DNA from: Marinomonas sp. THO17
Lineage (GTDB): Bacteria > Pseudomonadota > Gammaproteobacteria > Pseudomonadales > Marinomonadaceae
DNA length: 64,000 nt
Direction of reading: 5' to 3'
Assembly (NCBI RefSeq): GCF_040436405.1
Contig: NZ_AP031575.1
Location: forward strand, 3,399,501-3,463,500
The position numbers and the translations under genes were made by a program. The notes under the pieces were generated by a model, which worked only from the letters and a program-made list of their open reading frames with translations, was not told where the DNA came from and did no database searches. This document shows, piece by piece, positions 27,019 to 35,536 of the stretch (its first letter is position 1; each line of letters starts with the position of its first letter).

Positions 27019-28431
27019 ATGATAAGTAGAACTGGGTTGGTTGGAGTTATGTCAGTGGTGGTCTTGAGTGGTTGCATCAGTCAGACATCATCTTCAGCAA
27101 AGGGCGATACTCAATTTGTCGATAGTTTTCCAATAAAGGGTAGTGCTTTGCCTTATTCTGTGCTTCGTGATGATCTTAAAGACGGTCAATCTGGGCAAAC
27201 ATTTGAAATACGTAACGGGGGTTTTGGCTCAGCCATGACGGCTCACCCCGACAATGCTAATCAGTTTTATACATTAACAGACCGCGGTCCTAATGCGAAA
27301 TACACTGGTGACTATGGTAAGGGGAAAATTTTTCCTGTAGCAGATTATACGCCTCGTATAGGTTTGTTTGAAGTAGCGGATGATGGACAAATCAGGCTGG
27401 TCAGAAGCATTTTATTGAAACGTCCAGATGGCAGTTTGATTTCTGGTCTACCCAATACATCCGCTTTTGGGGGAACGGGAGAAACACCATATTATGCTGA
27501 TGGTCAACCTGTGCTGATGGACAGCAGTAAACCTTATGATGCACAAACGAACCCAATTAAACTAGACGATTATGGCTTGGATGGGGAAGGTTTAGTCGCT
27601 CTAAAAGATGGTAGTTTTTGGGTAAGTGATGAATATGGTCCACACATGGTGCATTTTGACTCTGCTGGTGTCGAGATAGAAAGAATCAACCCATTTGCAC
27701 AAGACAAACGCAACACCTACTCTTTACCAAGTGTGTTTCAGCATCGTCGTGCTAACCGAGGTATGGAAGGATTGGCCATAACGCCAGATGAGCGCACTCT
27801 CGTAGGCATCATGCAGTCCACCATGCTAAATCCTGATAAGGCCGCGCAAAAGGGCAATTTAACTCGTATTGTGACGGTTGATTTGGTAACAGGGAAGACC
27901 GAGCAATATTTATATCGTCAGAATAAAAATGAAAATTCTAACTCGGAAATTGCTGCCCTGAATGCATCACAATTTCTAGTCATTGAACGTGACGGCAGTT
28001 TTTTATTAGGTGGGCCTAAGAAAGCCAACCCAAATGCACAAAAGCAGGTTTATCGAATTGATTTGTCTACAGGCACGCCACTTTCCAGTGTTAAATTATC
28101 GAATGCCATTCAGCGTGATGAAAATTATGGCTTGTTGATAGAAGGCTTAACGTTAGAGCAATTTGCTCAACAAAAAGGCTGGCAAGCATTGGCTGAATAT
28201 GGCATCAAGCCTGTGAGAAAATCTTTGCTTGTCGATATGGTCGACGAAGTGGCTTATCCGCATGATAAGATGGAAGGTCTGTGGATCATTAATGATCATT
28301 ATTTAGGTATACTCAACGACGATGATTTTGCTACTTCATCAACGAAGGGCAAACTGGGACAAAAATACCTAGGTGATGGTACAGTCGACAACAATCAGTT
28401 GTACATCATCAAAACAGATTTTCTAAGATAG
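27019..28431 (+). CDS. Phytase-like esterase-domain lipoprotein
   Basis: The 470-residue protein starts with a lipoprotein signal (VVLSGC at about residues 14-19, with Cys as the first mature residue). The mature part matches the esterase-like activity of phytase family, with FGSAMTAHPDNANQFYTLTDRGPNA near the start, LDGEGLVALKDGSFWVSDEYGPH in the middle and RGMEGLAITPDERTLVG later. It should be anchored to a membrane on the periplasmic side or outside. The true substrate is not known; phosphoesters are the usual guess. AAAGGGGATAGG precedes the ATG. It is a single gene. Confidence 0.85.
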   Translation: MISRTGLVGVMSVVVLSGCISQTSSSAKGDTQFVDSFPIKGSALPYSVLRDDLKDGQSGQTFEIRNGGFGSAMTAHPDNANQFYTLTDRGPNAKYTGDYGKGKIFPVADYTPRIGLFEVADDGQIRLVRSILLKRPDGSLISGLPNTSAFGGTGETPYYADGQPVLMDSSKPYDAQTNPIKLDDYGLDGEGLVALKDGSFWVSDEYGPHMVHFDSAGVEIERINPFAQDKRNTYSLPSVFQHRRANRGMEGLAITPDERTLVGIMQSTMLNPDKAAQKGNLTRIVTVDLVTGKTEQYLYRQNKNENSNSEIAALNASQFLVIERDGSFLLGGPKKANPNAQKQVYRIDLSTGTPLSSVKLSNAIQRDENYGLLIEGLTLEQFAQQKGWQALAEYGIKPVRKSLLVDMVDEVAYPHDKMEGLWIINDHYLGILNDDDFATSSTKGKLGQKYLGDGTVDNNQLYIIKTDFLR

Positions 28432-28706
28432 TTGGCTAGGAATTCAGCTAGCTTGCTATGCAATCCGACTCACCTGGGGGCTTTGGTAAAGCCTTATTTT
28501 GCTGAAGCCCCATTTCTAAGTAGAGTACCTTATTAGTACTTTGCAAAAATATTATCCCATAATGGCGCTATTGATATTTTATACTATCAATATCAGTTTC
28601 TATTATTGTTACTTGCCTTAATTCTTGATAGCGGTACGATCTATCGAAAAGCTCGTTAATCAAAAAATGTTCTTTGTAACTGGAAGATGACGTGTGAGGA
28701 TAAAAG

Positions 28707-30548
28707 TTGAAGCATTCTCGATACTCTCTTGATGATAAACAAGTCCGTGAAATGTGTTTAAAGGATTTAGCAAAACGTTCGCGTTTTGGTGGTGTTTTTT
28801 ATTTAATGGCATTTCTTGCAACTGTATTCAGCTCAACGGTGGTACATGTTCATTTAGAGTTTATTGCTCTTTTTTCAATTCTCTTTATTGTTCTGCAAAT
28901 CGAACGTTTACGTCTTTATCACAAGGCAATGAAGCCGAGTGAAGTGGACCTCCATTCTCTTTTTAGTCGTTATTCTTTACTGTACAACACCTCAGCATTT
29001 ATTTGGGTAGCCAGTTCAGTTTGGCTGTTTTATATGAGTCCTGTTATTGATATTGGTGTCATGGTAAATGTCATGTCTTCGGCCGCTATTAGTATGGGGG
29101 GGATGGCCGTACTGGTCGTCTCACACAAGATGCAGCGGACTTATTGGCTCATCATTTGTTTGCCATTTGCGTTTGCTGCTGCAGTGCTTTTAGAACCACC
29201 TACTAATTGGATTATTGTTATTCTGACGCTTGGCTATGGTGTGTTTATTTTGATGATAGGGAAGCAGTTAAACCGATCTTATTGGCAAACCCTGAACGAT
29301 AATTTAATGCTGTCAGAACAGGCAAAAGAGTTGGAAAAAGCAAAATTACAAGCGGAAGCTGCAGGGCAAGCGAAAGCGAACTTTCTAGCAGCCATGACAC
29401 ATGAGATTCGTACACCTCTTAATGGCATATTGGGGATGGCACAATTGTTATCTTTGAGTAAGTTGAATGATGAGCAAAGACAGCATGTCAGCGTTATTAA
29501 TAATGCCGGTAGTAACCTGATGCACATTATTAATAATATCTTGGATTACTCGAAAATGAATGCTGCTGAGTTGGAGCTGGAGCAAAAAAAGTTCGACCCA
29601 AAAGCCTTAGTGGAAGAAGTTGTGTATTTGTTATCCAGCCAAGCGGATCGGCAAGGTCTTCAATTAAGTTGTGATTTTGACGATGTTCCAGGGACTGTGT
29701 TTGGGGATTCTTATCGATTACATCAAATCCTTTATAACCTGATTGGCAATGCCATTAAATTTACCGAACAAGGTTGGGTAAAAGTTAGCGTATCGTCGCA
29801 AGCATTAACGGCCTCTAACGAGCCGATGATCCAGTTGATTCTACAAGTTGAGGATACAGGGATTGGGATTTCTAAAGCTAACATTGAGCACATTTTTGAG
29901 CAGTTTTATCAAATTAATCAATTTCACTCTAATATACGTGGTACAGGTTTAGGGTTAAGCATTACTAAGCGTATTGTGGACTTAATGGGCGGCGATATTC
30001 AGGTTCACAGTGAGGTGGGTAAAGGCACAAGATTTAGTGTCATTTTGCCATTTAACTTGGCCATGACATCGAACAAAACGACGAAAGAGGTTTTGCAAGA
30101 CAAAGACAAGCAGCCCAAACCTGTTGACCAGCAAACTGCTTTTACTGAACCTTCTTCTTTGCAGGTTTTGCTGGTGGAGGATAATAGGATAAATCAAATT
30201 GTTGGAGAGCAATTTTTGATTCGCTTGGGGTGTCAGGTAGACATCGCCGAGAATGGCATAGTTGCGCAAGATAAGTTTCTTCATAGGGATGATTATGATG
30301 TGATTTTTATGGATTGTAATATGCCTGAAATGGATGGTTTTGATGCGACCAGAGCGATTCGTCAAATAGAGCAGCGAGAAAACAGAAAAGCAACGCCTAT
30401 AGTGGCACTTACCGCTCATGTGGAAGACGCTATTAAGCGGCAATGCTTAGAAGCGGGTATGGATGCTTTTATGAGTAAACCATTTTTGTTGGTAGAACTA
30501 GAGGCTATTGTTGAGGGTATTAAACTGGGTAAACCTTTACAGCTTTGA
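28707..30548 (+). CDS. Hybrid sensor histidine kinase with receiver domain
   Basis: The 613-residue protein starts at a TTG behind GAGGAT. It has about six N-terminal membrane helices (residues 28-190) with little outside, so it may sense something in or near the membrane. The kinase core follows: H232 in AAMTHEIRTPLNGIL, the N box NLIGNAIKFTEQG, and the G boxes EDTGIGIS and RGTGLGLSITK. A receiver domain fills the end, with acceptor D536 in IFMDCNMPEMDG. There is no phosphotransfer domain and no response regulator beside it, so the partner must be encoded elsewhere. Target unknown. Confidence 0.92.
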   Translation: MKHSRYSLDDKQVREMCLKDLAKRSRFGGVFYLMAFLATVFSSTVVHVHLEFIALFSILFIVLQIERLRLYHKAMKPSEVDLHSLFSRYSLLYNTSAFIWVASSVWLFYMSPVIDIGVMVNVMSSAAISMGGMAVLVVSHKMQRTYWLIICLPFAFAAAVLLEPPTNWIIVILTLGYGVFILMIGKQLNRSYWQTLNDNLMLSEQAKELEKAKLQAEAAGQAKANFLAAMTHEIRTPLNGILGMAQLLSLSKLNDEQRQHVSVINNAGSNLMHIINNILDYSKMNAAELELEQKKFDPKALVEEVVYLLSSQADRQGLQLSCDFDDVPGTVFGDSYRLHQILYNLIGNAIKFTEQGWVKVSVSSQALTASNEPMIQLILQVEDTGIGISKANIEHIFEQFYQINQFHSNIRGTGLGLSITKRIVDLMGGDIQVHSEVGKGTRFSVILPFNLAMTSNKTTKEVLQDKDKQPKPVDQQTAFTEPSSLQVLLVEDNRINQIVGEQFLIRLGCQVDIAENGIVAQDKFLHRDDYDVIFMDCNMPEMDGFDATRAIRQIEQRENRKATPIVALTAHVEDAIKRQCLEAGMDAFMSKPFLLVELEAIVEGIKLGKPLQL

Positions 30549-30566
30549 GTATAGAAAGAAATAAAT

Positions 30567-30644
30567 TTAGGTGTTTGTGGTTTGGCTATCTGATTCGACC
30601 TCTACTCGATTGCGTCCTTTGTTATTGCCGTAATCTCGTGTGTT
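30567..30644 (-). pseudogene. Relic of a GGDEF-domain gene 3' end
   Basis: Read on the - strand, the frame gives YGNNKGRNRVEVES and then seven residues to a TAA. GRNRVEV is the common last strand of GGDEF diguanylate cyclases, usually after ALYxAK. Here the part before it is open for only about twenty more codons to a TGA at 30669-30671, and no ALYxAK or GGDEF is found upstream. This looks like the last remnant of a lost cyclase gene. Confidence 0.45.
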
Positions 30645-30759
30645 GTATTTCGTCCCACACAGGATAAATCATGTAGCACATGATGGGACTGGTTAGTAGA
30701 TGTCTTTAATATTTGCAGGCTTGTTAACTCGGCGCTTCGTTTTATGACTTAAGGTGAAA

Positions 30760-30791
30760 ATGAAAGCAGACAATGAAAGCAGACAATGAAG
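30760..30791 (+). repeat. Thirteen-base tandem repeat
   Basis: ATGAAAGCAGACA occurs twice in direct contact (30760-30772 and 30773-30785), and a third partial copy ATGAAG follows. It lies in a decayed region and is likely a slippage product. Confidence 0.8.
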
Positions 30792-30923
30792 TTATGAGTA
30801 TGGGTTTATAGGCTGCATAAAAATGTCAGCAAAGATGAATATCATGCGTAACCTTGTGTTGATTGAATAGATGAATTCATGATTTATGTTAGCCTCGCCT
30901 TATTTATTTCATTGGACACTAAT

Positions 30924-31649
30924 ATGCTGAAAAGACAAAATTTTATTTTAACGGCTTTTTTACTGAGTCTTGGTACAGCACATTCTGCTTTCGCTGAAAC
31001 CTTTGAGGTGCCTCGATCTTTCGAAATTATGTACCTTGATCAACAAGTGGCTAGTAAGTTTGGTAACGATTTTAAAATTGATGTTGACCCTGGACAGCAC
31101 CAGATTGTATTTCGATTTAATAAGATTATACGCTCTGGAGGAGATTCAGAAGTCTATCAGTCTGAGCCTATCGTGTTGGATTTGAATGTTCCGTCAGGGG
31201 CTTATTTACAGTTACAGGCACCTTATATTTCATCTCATCGACAGGCTCAAGATTATGCTAAACAACCTAATTTCAGCATCCGAGATGAAGCCAGTGGTCG
31301 TGATGTTAGCTATCAGCAAAGGATGTTAGCTAAACAATCTGGCTTGCAAAATTTGCGGGATTATCTTGGGGAAGTAAAAGCCTTAGATGAGGTAAAAAGT
31401 TTATCGCAAGATGCTCCGCTTGACCCACCTGTGAAGATGAATTCGGCTCCAGCTTTATCCATGCTTAAATTCTGGTATAACCAAGCTGATATAGACACTC
31501 GCAAAGCTATGCGTGTATGGATTGCTGATGCACAACAGCAGGCTAAGCAAGATAGCATTCAGCTTGAAATGCTGCAGTTTTGGTTTAACAAAGCAGACGA
31601 TAAAGCGAAAACCTCCTTCCAAATGTGGTTAATCGGCAGTCGCTCTTAA
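30924..31649 (+). CDS. DUF2057 family secreted protein with duplicated C-terminal motif
   Basis: A 241-residue protein with a signal peptide (about residues 1-24, ending AFA) and a DUF2057 (YccT-like) domain: FEIMYLDQQ, DPGQHQIVFRF and VPSGAYLQLQAP are visible. The end holds two copies of one motif, SMLKFWYNQADIDTRKAM and EMLQFWFNKADDKAKTSF, each followed by W and a hydrophobic pair. It should be periplasmic or surface located. The function of the family is unknown. The start at 30924 is chosen because it begins the signal peptide. It is probably a single gene. Confidence 0.85.
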   Translation: MLKRQNFILTAFLLSLGTAHSAFAETFEVPRSFEIMYLDQQVASKFGNDFKIDVDPGQHQIVFRFNKIIRSGGDSEVYQSEPIVLDLNVPSGAYLQLQAPYISSHRQAQDYAKQPNFSIRDEASGRDVSYQQRMLAKQSGLQNLRDYLGEVKALDEVKSLSQDAPLDPPVKMNSAPALSMLKFWYNQADIDTRKAMRVWIADAQQQAKQDSIQLEMLQFWFNKADDKAKTSFQMWLIGSRS

Positions 31650-31658
31650 AGCAAAAAC

Positions 31659-31682
31659 GCCAACTCAGTTATGATGTTGGCG
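31659..31682 (-). terminator. Terminator after the EamA gene
   Basis: CGCCAAC (31659-31665) and GTTGGCG (31676-31682) form a seven-pair stem with a ten-base loop. On the - strand it is followed by TTTTTGC, so it suits the EamA transporter best, though it may also end the DUF2057 transcript. Confidence 0.7.
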
Positions 31683-31712
31683 CTTATTCTTTATCGTGAT
31701 AAATGTCACTTT

Positions 31713-32594
31713 CTACTGGCTGGCGGTTTGCGCTCCGGCTGCAATTTTCTGATTAAACTTATCGTTTACCCAAAGTGCCAGAAGAATGATGCCGCCACCA
31801 ATGGCCAGTCGTACAATATCGGCATCGCGATTCCAGAACAATACATTGACGATAATGCCAGCTGGAATAAGTAAGTTATTCGCTACTGCTAAAGTGCCTA
31901 TGTCGACCAAGGTCGCTCCCTTATTCCAAGCAAAGTAGCCTAACCCTGAAGCCACAATACCCAAGTAGGTCAAGATTAACCATTGTTGTGTGGTGGTTGG
32001 AAGTTTCTCTGGGTTGCCTAATAGTATGTAACAAGGGATAACGATCGCCAAAGCACCTAGAAAGAACCAACCGAAAACAGTTCTTTGCGACAGATCTGGG
32101 CGTTGTTTTGCGATGACGCGTTTGTAGCCAACTTGTCCTGCAGCAAAACAGATATTCGCGCCTTGTACAATTAATAGGCCTTTAATAAAGCCGCTGTCGA
32201 TGCCCTGATAGCGAATGGCGACAGCGCCAAGAATGGCCAGTATTGCGCTGATGGCGAAGCCAATATTAAATCTTTTATCGAGAATATCGTTTAGCAGTGT
32301 GACATAAAGCGGTGTCATAACAGTAAACAAAAGCACTTCTGGCACAGAAAGGTATAAGAAAGATTGGTAGTAAAATCCGTACATAATACCAAGTTGTAAA
32401 GCACCGCAGACCATTAGTTGCAGGGCAATTTTGGTTTCAATTTGACGCAGTTTTAAAAAAGGTATGAATACCAATGCTGCTAAGGCAACACGCATTATTA
32501 CAGAGAACCAAGCGTCTACCTGACCTGCTAGATATTCACCTATTAAACTAAAAGAAAATGCCCACAAAAGGGTAACAGCGAGAAGAATCGGCAT
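31713..32594 (-). CDS. EamA/DMT-family transporter
   Basis: The 293-residue protein has about ten membrane helices in two EamA repeats (about residues 1-130 and 140-285). The typical repeat ends YYQSFLYLSVPEVLLFTVMTP and LTYLGIVASGLGYFAWNKG are present. The drug/metabolite transporter family exports amino acids, carboxylates or other small compounds, or imports some. The substrate cannot be told. It is a single gene convergent with DUF2057 and divergent from the HD protein, separated from the latter by about 200 bases of AT-rich sequence. Confidence 0.88.
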   Translation of the reverse strand: MPILLAVTLLWAFSFSLIGEYLAGQVDAWFSVIMRVALAALVFIPFLKLRQIETKIALQLMVCGALQLGIMYGFYYQSFLYLSVPEVLLFTVMTPLYVTLLNDILDKRFNIGFAISAILAILGAVAIRYQGIDSGFIKGLLIVQGANICFAAGQVGYKRVIAKQRPDLSQRTVFGWFFLGALAIVIPCYILLGNPEKLPTTTQQWLILTYLGIVASGLGYFAWNKGATLVDIGTLAVANNLLIPAGIIVNVLFWNRDADIVRLAIGGGIILLALWVNDKFNQKIAAGAQTASQ

Positions 32595-32790
32595 GAGTTT
32601 TATCCATAACTAACTTTAATTCGGCCAGTGTACTGATTTCTTCCTAGTAATGACAGCAGTTTACTTATAATAAAATTAAAGTTTACTAGTGTTTTTAATT
32701 TAATCTATATGTTTTTTGCCGTTCTTTTTGATCTTCTGTTCTGCCTATGGATTCGGCATAATGACCGCCAAATTGGATAAGGTCATTAAC

Positions 32791-33429
32791 ATGTCTCCAC
32801 AGCAAGTCTCATCATTAGAACAAGCCTGCCAAGCATTTCTAGCCAAGCAAGACAGTGCTGACGTGGCCCATGATTTGAATCACATCAAGCGTGTGGTTAA
32901 GGTCGCCAAGCAATTGGCAAAAGAAGAGTCTGCTCAACTAGAAATAGTCTTACCAGCAGCTTGGCTACATGATTGCGTTTCTTTGCCAAAAGATCATCCT
33001 GAGCGCAAATTGGCGTCAAAAATGGCAGCGGATAAAGCACTGGATTTTTTGCGTTCCATCGCTTATCCAGAAGAGTATTTATCAGCCATTCATCATTGTA
33101 TTCATGCCCATAGTTTTAGTGCGCAAGTTGTGCCTGAAGGTCTGGAAGCGCAAATTGTACAGGATGCAGATCGTTTAGATGCACTTGGGGCTATTGGTGT
33201 GGCCCGTTGCATGCAGGTAAGTGGTGCTTTGAATCGGGCTTTGTATGCCGACGAAGACCCTTTTTGCGAAGTTCGAGAAACTGACGACATGCAATTTTCG
33301 ATTGACCATTTCTACAGTAAATTATTGCTTATCCCTCCTAGTTTGAATACGGCTGCGGCGCGTCGAGAAGGAGTTAAGAGAGAAGGTTTCATGCGACAAT
33401 TCTTACGGCAATTACGACATGAGATTTAA
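32791..33429 (+). CDS. HD-domain phosphohydrolase
   Basis: A 212-residue protein of the YedJ-like HD family. The metal ligands are visible in order: His in VAHDLNHIKRV (about residue 25), His-Asp in AAWLHDCVSLP (about 58), and the later Asp in VQDADRLDALGAIG (about 120). Such proteins cut phosphate from nucleotides or related compounds; the substrate here is unknown. I chose the ATG at 32791 because AAGG lies about nine bases upstream. In-frame starts at 32716 and 32761 are less supported. The stop overlaps the end of the marR gene by four bases. Confidence 0.85.
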   Translation: MSPQQVSSLEQACQAFLAKQDSADVAHDLNHIKRVVKVAKQLAKEESAQLEIVLPAAWLHDCVSLPKDHPERKLASKMAADKALDFLRSIAYPEEYLSAIHHCIHAHSFSAQVVPEGLEAQIVQDADRLDALGAIGVARCMQVSGALNRALYADEDPFCEVRETDDMQFSIDHFYSKLLLIPPSLNTAAARREGVKREGFMRQFLRQLRHEI

Positions 33430-33878
33430 TTTTTTCGATTCACATTGTGCTGCTGAATATTATTGACCATGGTGCGGCCTATACTCATAAAGTTTGTTAT
33501 CTGCTCATCGCTAAGGCCTGTTTTCATTGCATTTAATGCTGCTAAATCGGCTTTTTGTAGCTGGATAAAAATGCTTTTACCTTGTTCCGTTAGAGTCAAA
33601 ATTTGACTGCGCTTGTCCATTGGGTGTGCTTGCTTTTCGATCAGTTGTTGAGCCAATAAATCCTTAACAATACGAGTTACTTGTCCTTTGTCCTTTCCTG
33701 TAGTGGTGCTAATAGTGTGTGCCGTACACATCTTTTGCTGGTGAATGATTTTTAAAGCCATAAAGGACACAGGTGTCAGCTCCAGCTCTAGGGATTTCAT
33801 GGTGTCCCACATAGACTCTTTCAGTGCGTTAATGCTGTGAATAAAAATCAGTTGTAGTTCTTCTTCAAATGATGGCAT
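33426..33878 (-). CDS. MarR-family transcriptional regulator
   Basis: This 150-residue protein has the MarR winged-helix order: PVSFMALKIIHQQ, then the recognition part GKDKGQVTRIVKDLLAQQLI and the wing DKRSQILTLTEQGKSI. An ATG at 33878 behind AGAG is chosen over a TTG at 33890. The promoter and two palindromes in front of it predict self-repression and control of the divergent DUF2798 gene. The ligand is unknown. Its stop overlaps the stop of the HD gene on the other strand. Confidence 0.88.
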   Translation of the reverse strand: MPSFEEELQLIFIHSINALKESMWDTMKSLELELTPVSFMALKIIHQQKMCTAHTISTTTGKDKGQVTRIVKDLLAQQLIEKQAHPMDKRSQILTLTEQGKSIFIQLQKADLAALNAMKTGLSDEQITNFMSIGRTMVNNIQQHNVNRKN

Positions 33879-33892
33879 ATCTCTGTCCAATG

Positions 33893-33935
33893 GTTGACAA
33901 AATCAACTTTATTTTTAATAATTGACTTTGTCAAC
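33893..33935. promoter_or_regulatory. Divergent promoter with two MarR-type palindromes
   Basis: GTTGACAAAATCAAC (33893-33907) and TTGAC-TTT-GTCAA (33922-33934) are palindromes of similar sequence, about 28 bases apart centre to centre. On the - strand TTGACA (33934-33929) and TAAAGT (33911-33906) are 17 bases apart, a good promoter for marR. The first palindrome covers its start site and the second its -35. A rightward promoter for DUF2798 can be drawn from TTGTCA (33928-33933) with a less certain -10. Confidence 0.65.
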
Positions 33936-33977
33936 TAGATTGCTTGTGTTGTTATAGAATTACTTGAGAGAGAACGT

Positions 33978-34427
33978 ATGTCAAAGAAACTGGAAAAAAT
34001 TCTGATCATTGCCTGCTTAGTGATGATGATAGGTGGAACCTTAACCTTTTTGATGACGTGGCGAAATTTGGGTTTCGGAGAAGCCTTTCTTTTTGCTTGG
34101 TTATCTTCTTTTGCCCTTTGTGTACTTTGCATTGCCCCTATTGGTGGTGTGCTATCATTTTTAGTGCATAAATTAGTCAATACCCTGTTGCCTCGTGTAC
34201 ACAAAATACAACAAGACATCATTTTTGGTTTGATTATGGCGGTGCTTATGGAATCCATCATGGCCATTGTTACTACGCTGAATGTGCATGGCTGGATGGC
34301 AGTGGAAAGCTTTTTCGCTAAGTGGAGCATCACCTTTGTTGCTGCTTTGCCTATGGGTATTTTCTTTTCGATACTCATGTCATTAGTCATTAAACGTCGC
34401 TTAGTGGCTTACTGGACAAAAGCTTGA
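33978..34427 (+). CDS. DUF2798 family membrane protein
   Basis: The 149-residue protein has four membrane helices in two alike halves. The DUF2798 pattern appears as FLMTWRNLGFGEAFLFAWL and again, more loosely, as VTTLNVHGWMAVESFFAKW, each followed by a helix (first copy about residues 18-60, second 84-125). Members are small inner membrane proteins with no known job. It is divergent from marR, 99 bases away, and probably repressed by it. GAGAGAGAA precedes the ATG. It may be an efflux or stress protein by analogy with other MarR targets, but this is a guess. Confidence 0.85.
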   Translation: MSKKLEKILIIACLVMMIGGTLTFLMTWRNLGFGEAFLFAWLSSFALCVLCIAPIGGVLSFLVHKLVNTLLPRVHKIQQDIIFGLIMAVLMESIMAIVTTLNVHGWMAVESFFAKWSITFVAALPMGIFFSILMSLVIKRRLVAYWTKA

Positions 34428-34453
34428 CCTTTCCTTTAAACAAAAGGCGATTT

Positions 34454-35536
34454 TTAAACAAGAGCGACCGACTTAATTTGAGCAATAACTTGTTGTTGAG
34501 GTTTCAGCCCTAACTGCGTGGCCGAATATTGGGTGATGCGTGCCAGTATAGGCGTTCCGTCTATGAGAAGGCGTATTTGAATCATACTGTGGTCACTACT
34601 CAATGGTTGCATGTCTTCAATCACAGCTTGGAGTCTGTTAAGAATGCTGGATGGCGTTGCGGTATCCAGTGCGATACTGACATCCCGAGCTTGAATTCTC
34701 AATCTTACTTGATTGGGCAACCTCTTGTTAGGAAAAGTAAAGCGTAAGCTTTGCTGCCCAATGGCTAACTTAGCAAGCCCCCATTCGTCGCATTCCGAAA
34801 CTGGTGTACCTGTGATGATCACACCGGCATCGGCTTGATTGGCAAATACTGAGTTAAGCTGGCTCATTAATTCTGCGGCTGGGCCTGCTTGATTGAGTTC
34901 GCCGGATTCCAATAACAAGATATGATCGGCTAAGCGACTCACTTCTTCTAATGAGTGACTAACATACAAAATGGGTAATTGGCTGTTACGGCAGATAGCT
35001 TCAAGGTACGGCAAGATGTCGTGTTTAAGATCTTGGTGCAATGCGGATAAGGGTTCGTCCATGAGCAGTAATTTTGGTTGGCGTAATAGGGCTCTTGCAA
35101 TGGCCACTCGCTGGGCTTCACCACCAGAAATTTGATGCGGGTAACGTTTTAATAGCGGCCCAAGATGGAGTAATTCAATCACTTCTGTGTAGCCAATATT
35201 CTCAGAACGCCTAGTGCGTTTGATCGCATAATCTATGTTGCTTTTTACGGACATATGATCAAACAAATTGGCATGTTGGAATACATAGCCGATGGGTCTT
35301 TTGTGAGCCGGTGTTCGATGCTTACCATCTTGCCAAACTTGATTATTAAAGTGAACTTGTCCTTTCCAGCCTGGCTCTAACCCAGCGATAAAGCGTAATA
35401 AGCTGGTTTTACCCGCGCCTGAGGGGCCGAAAATAGCAGTCACGCCTGACGTCTTGATGTGGCAGTTTAGGTTTAATGGTACAGAGGGTTGAGCTTGGTT
35501 GGTGATCTCAACCTTTAAGAGATGCGATTGATTCAT
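34454..35536 (-). CDS. modC: Molybdate ABC transporter ATP-binding protein
   Basis: ModC powers molybdate uptake. The 360-residue protein has Walker A GPSGAGKT at 37-44, the signature ISGGEAQRVA at about 138, Walker B LLLMDEPLSAL, and the His switch VSHS. The last 70 residues form the MOP/TOBE-like domain seen in ModC, which binds molybdate. The start overlaps the modB stop by one base (TAATG), so translation is coupled. It is the last gene of the operon and is convergent with DUF2798. Confidence 0.93.
   Translation of the reverse strand: MNQSHLLKVEITNQAQPSVPLNLNCHIKTSGVTAIFGPSGAGKTSLLRFIAGLEPGWKGQVHFNNQVWQDGKHRTPAHKRPIGYVFQHANLFDHMSVKSNIDYAIKRTRRSENIGYTEVIELLHLGPLLKRYPHQISGGEAQRVAIARALLRQPKLLLMDEPLSALHQDLKHDILPYLEAICRNSQLPILYVSHSLEEVSRLADHILLLESGELNQAGPAAELMSQLNSVFANQADAGVIITGTPVSECDEWGLAKLAIGQQSLRFTFPNKRLPNQVRLRIQARDVSIALDTATPSSILNRLQAVIEDMQPLSSDHSMIQIRLLIDGTPILARITQYSATQLGLKPQQQVIAQIKSVALV

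Larger units (their letters stand above)
30549..30923. other. 375-base gap with a gene relic and a short tandem repeat
   Basis: No intact gene fits here. On the - strand the end of a GGDEF-type gene appears to survive (30567-30644). A thirteen-base tandem duplication lies at 30760-30785. Upstream of the DUF2057 gene, an in-frame start at 30879 would add fifteen residues but lacks a ribosome binding site. Confidence 0.5.

Noticed and set aside
28477-28511. GGGGCTT/AAGCCCC hairpin after the phytase-like gene as a terminator
   Set aside because: The loop is 21 bases and there is no T run after it, so it is not a clear terminator.
28569-28592. TATTGATA/TATCAATA inverted repeat as an operator of the hybrid kinase
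   Set aside because: The area is very AT rich and no regulator gene is near; chance is as likely.
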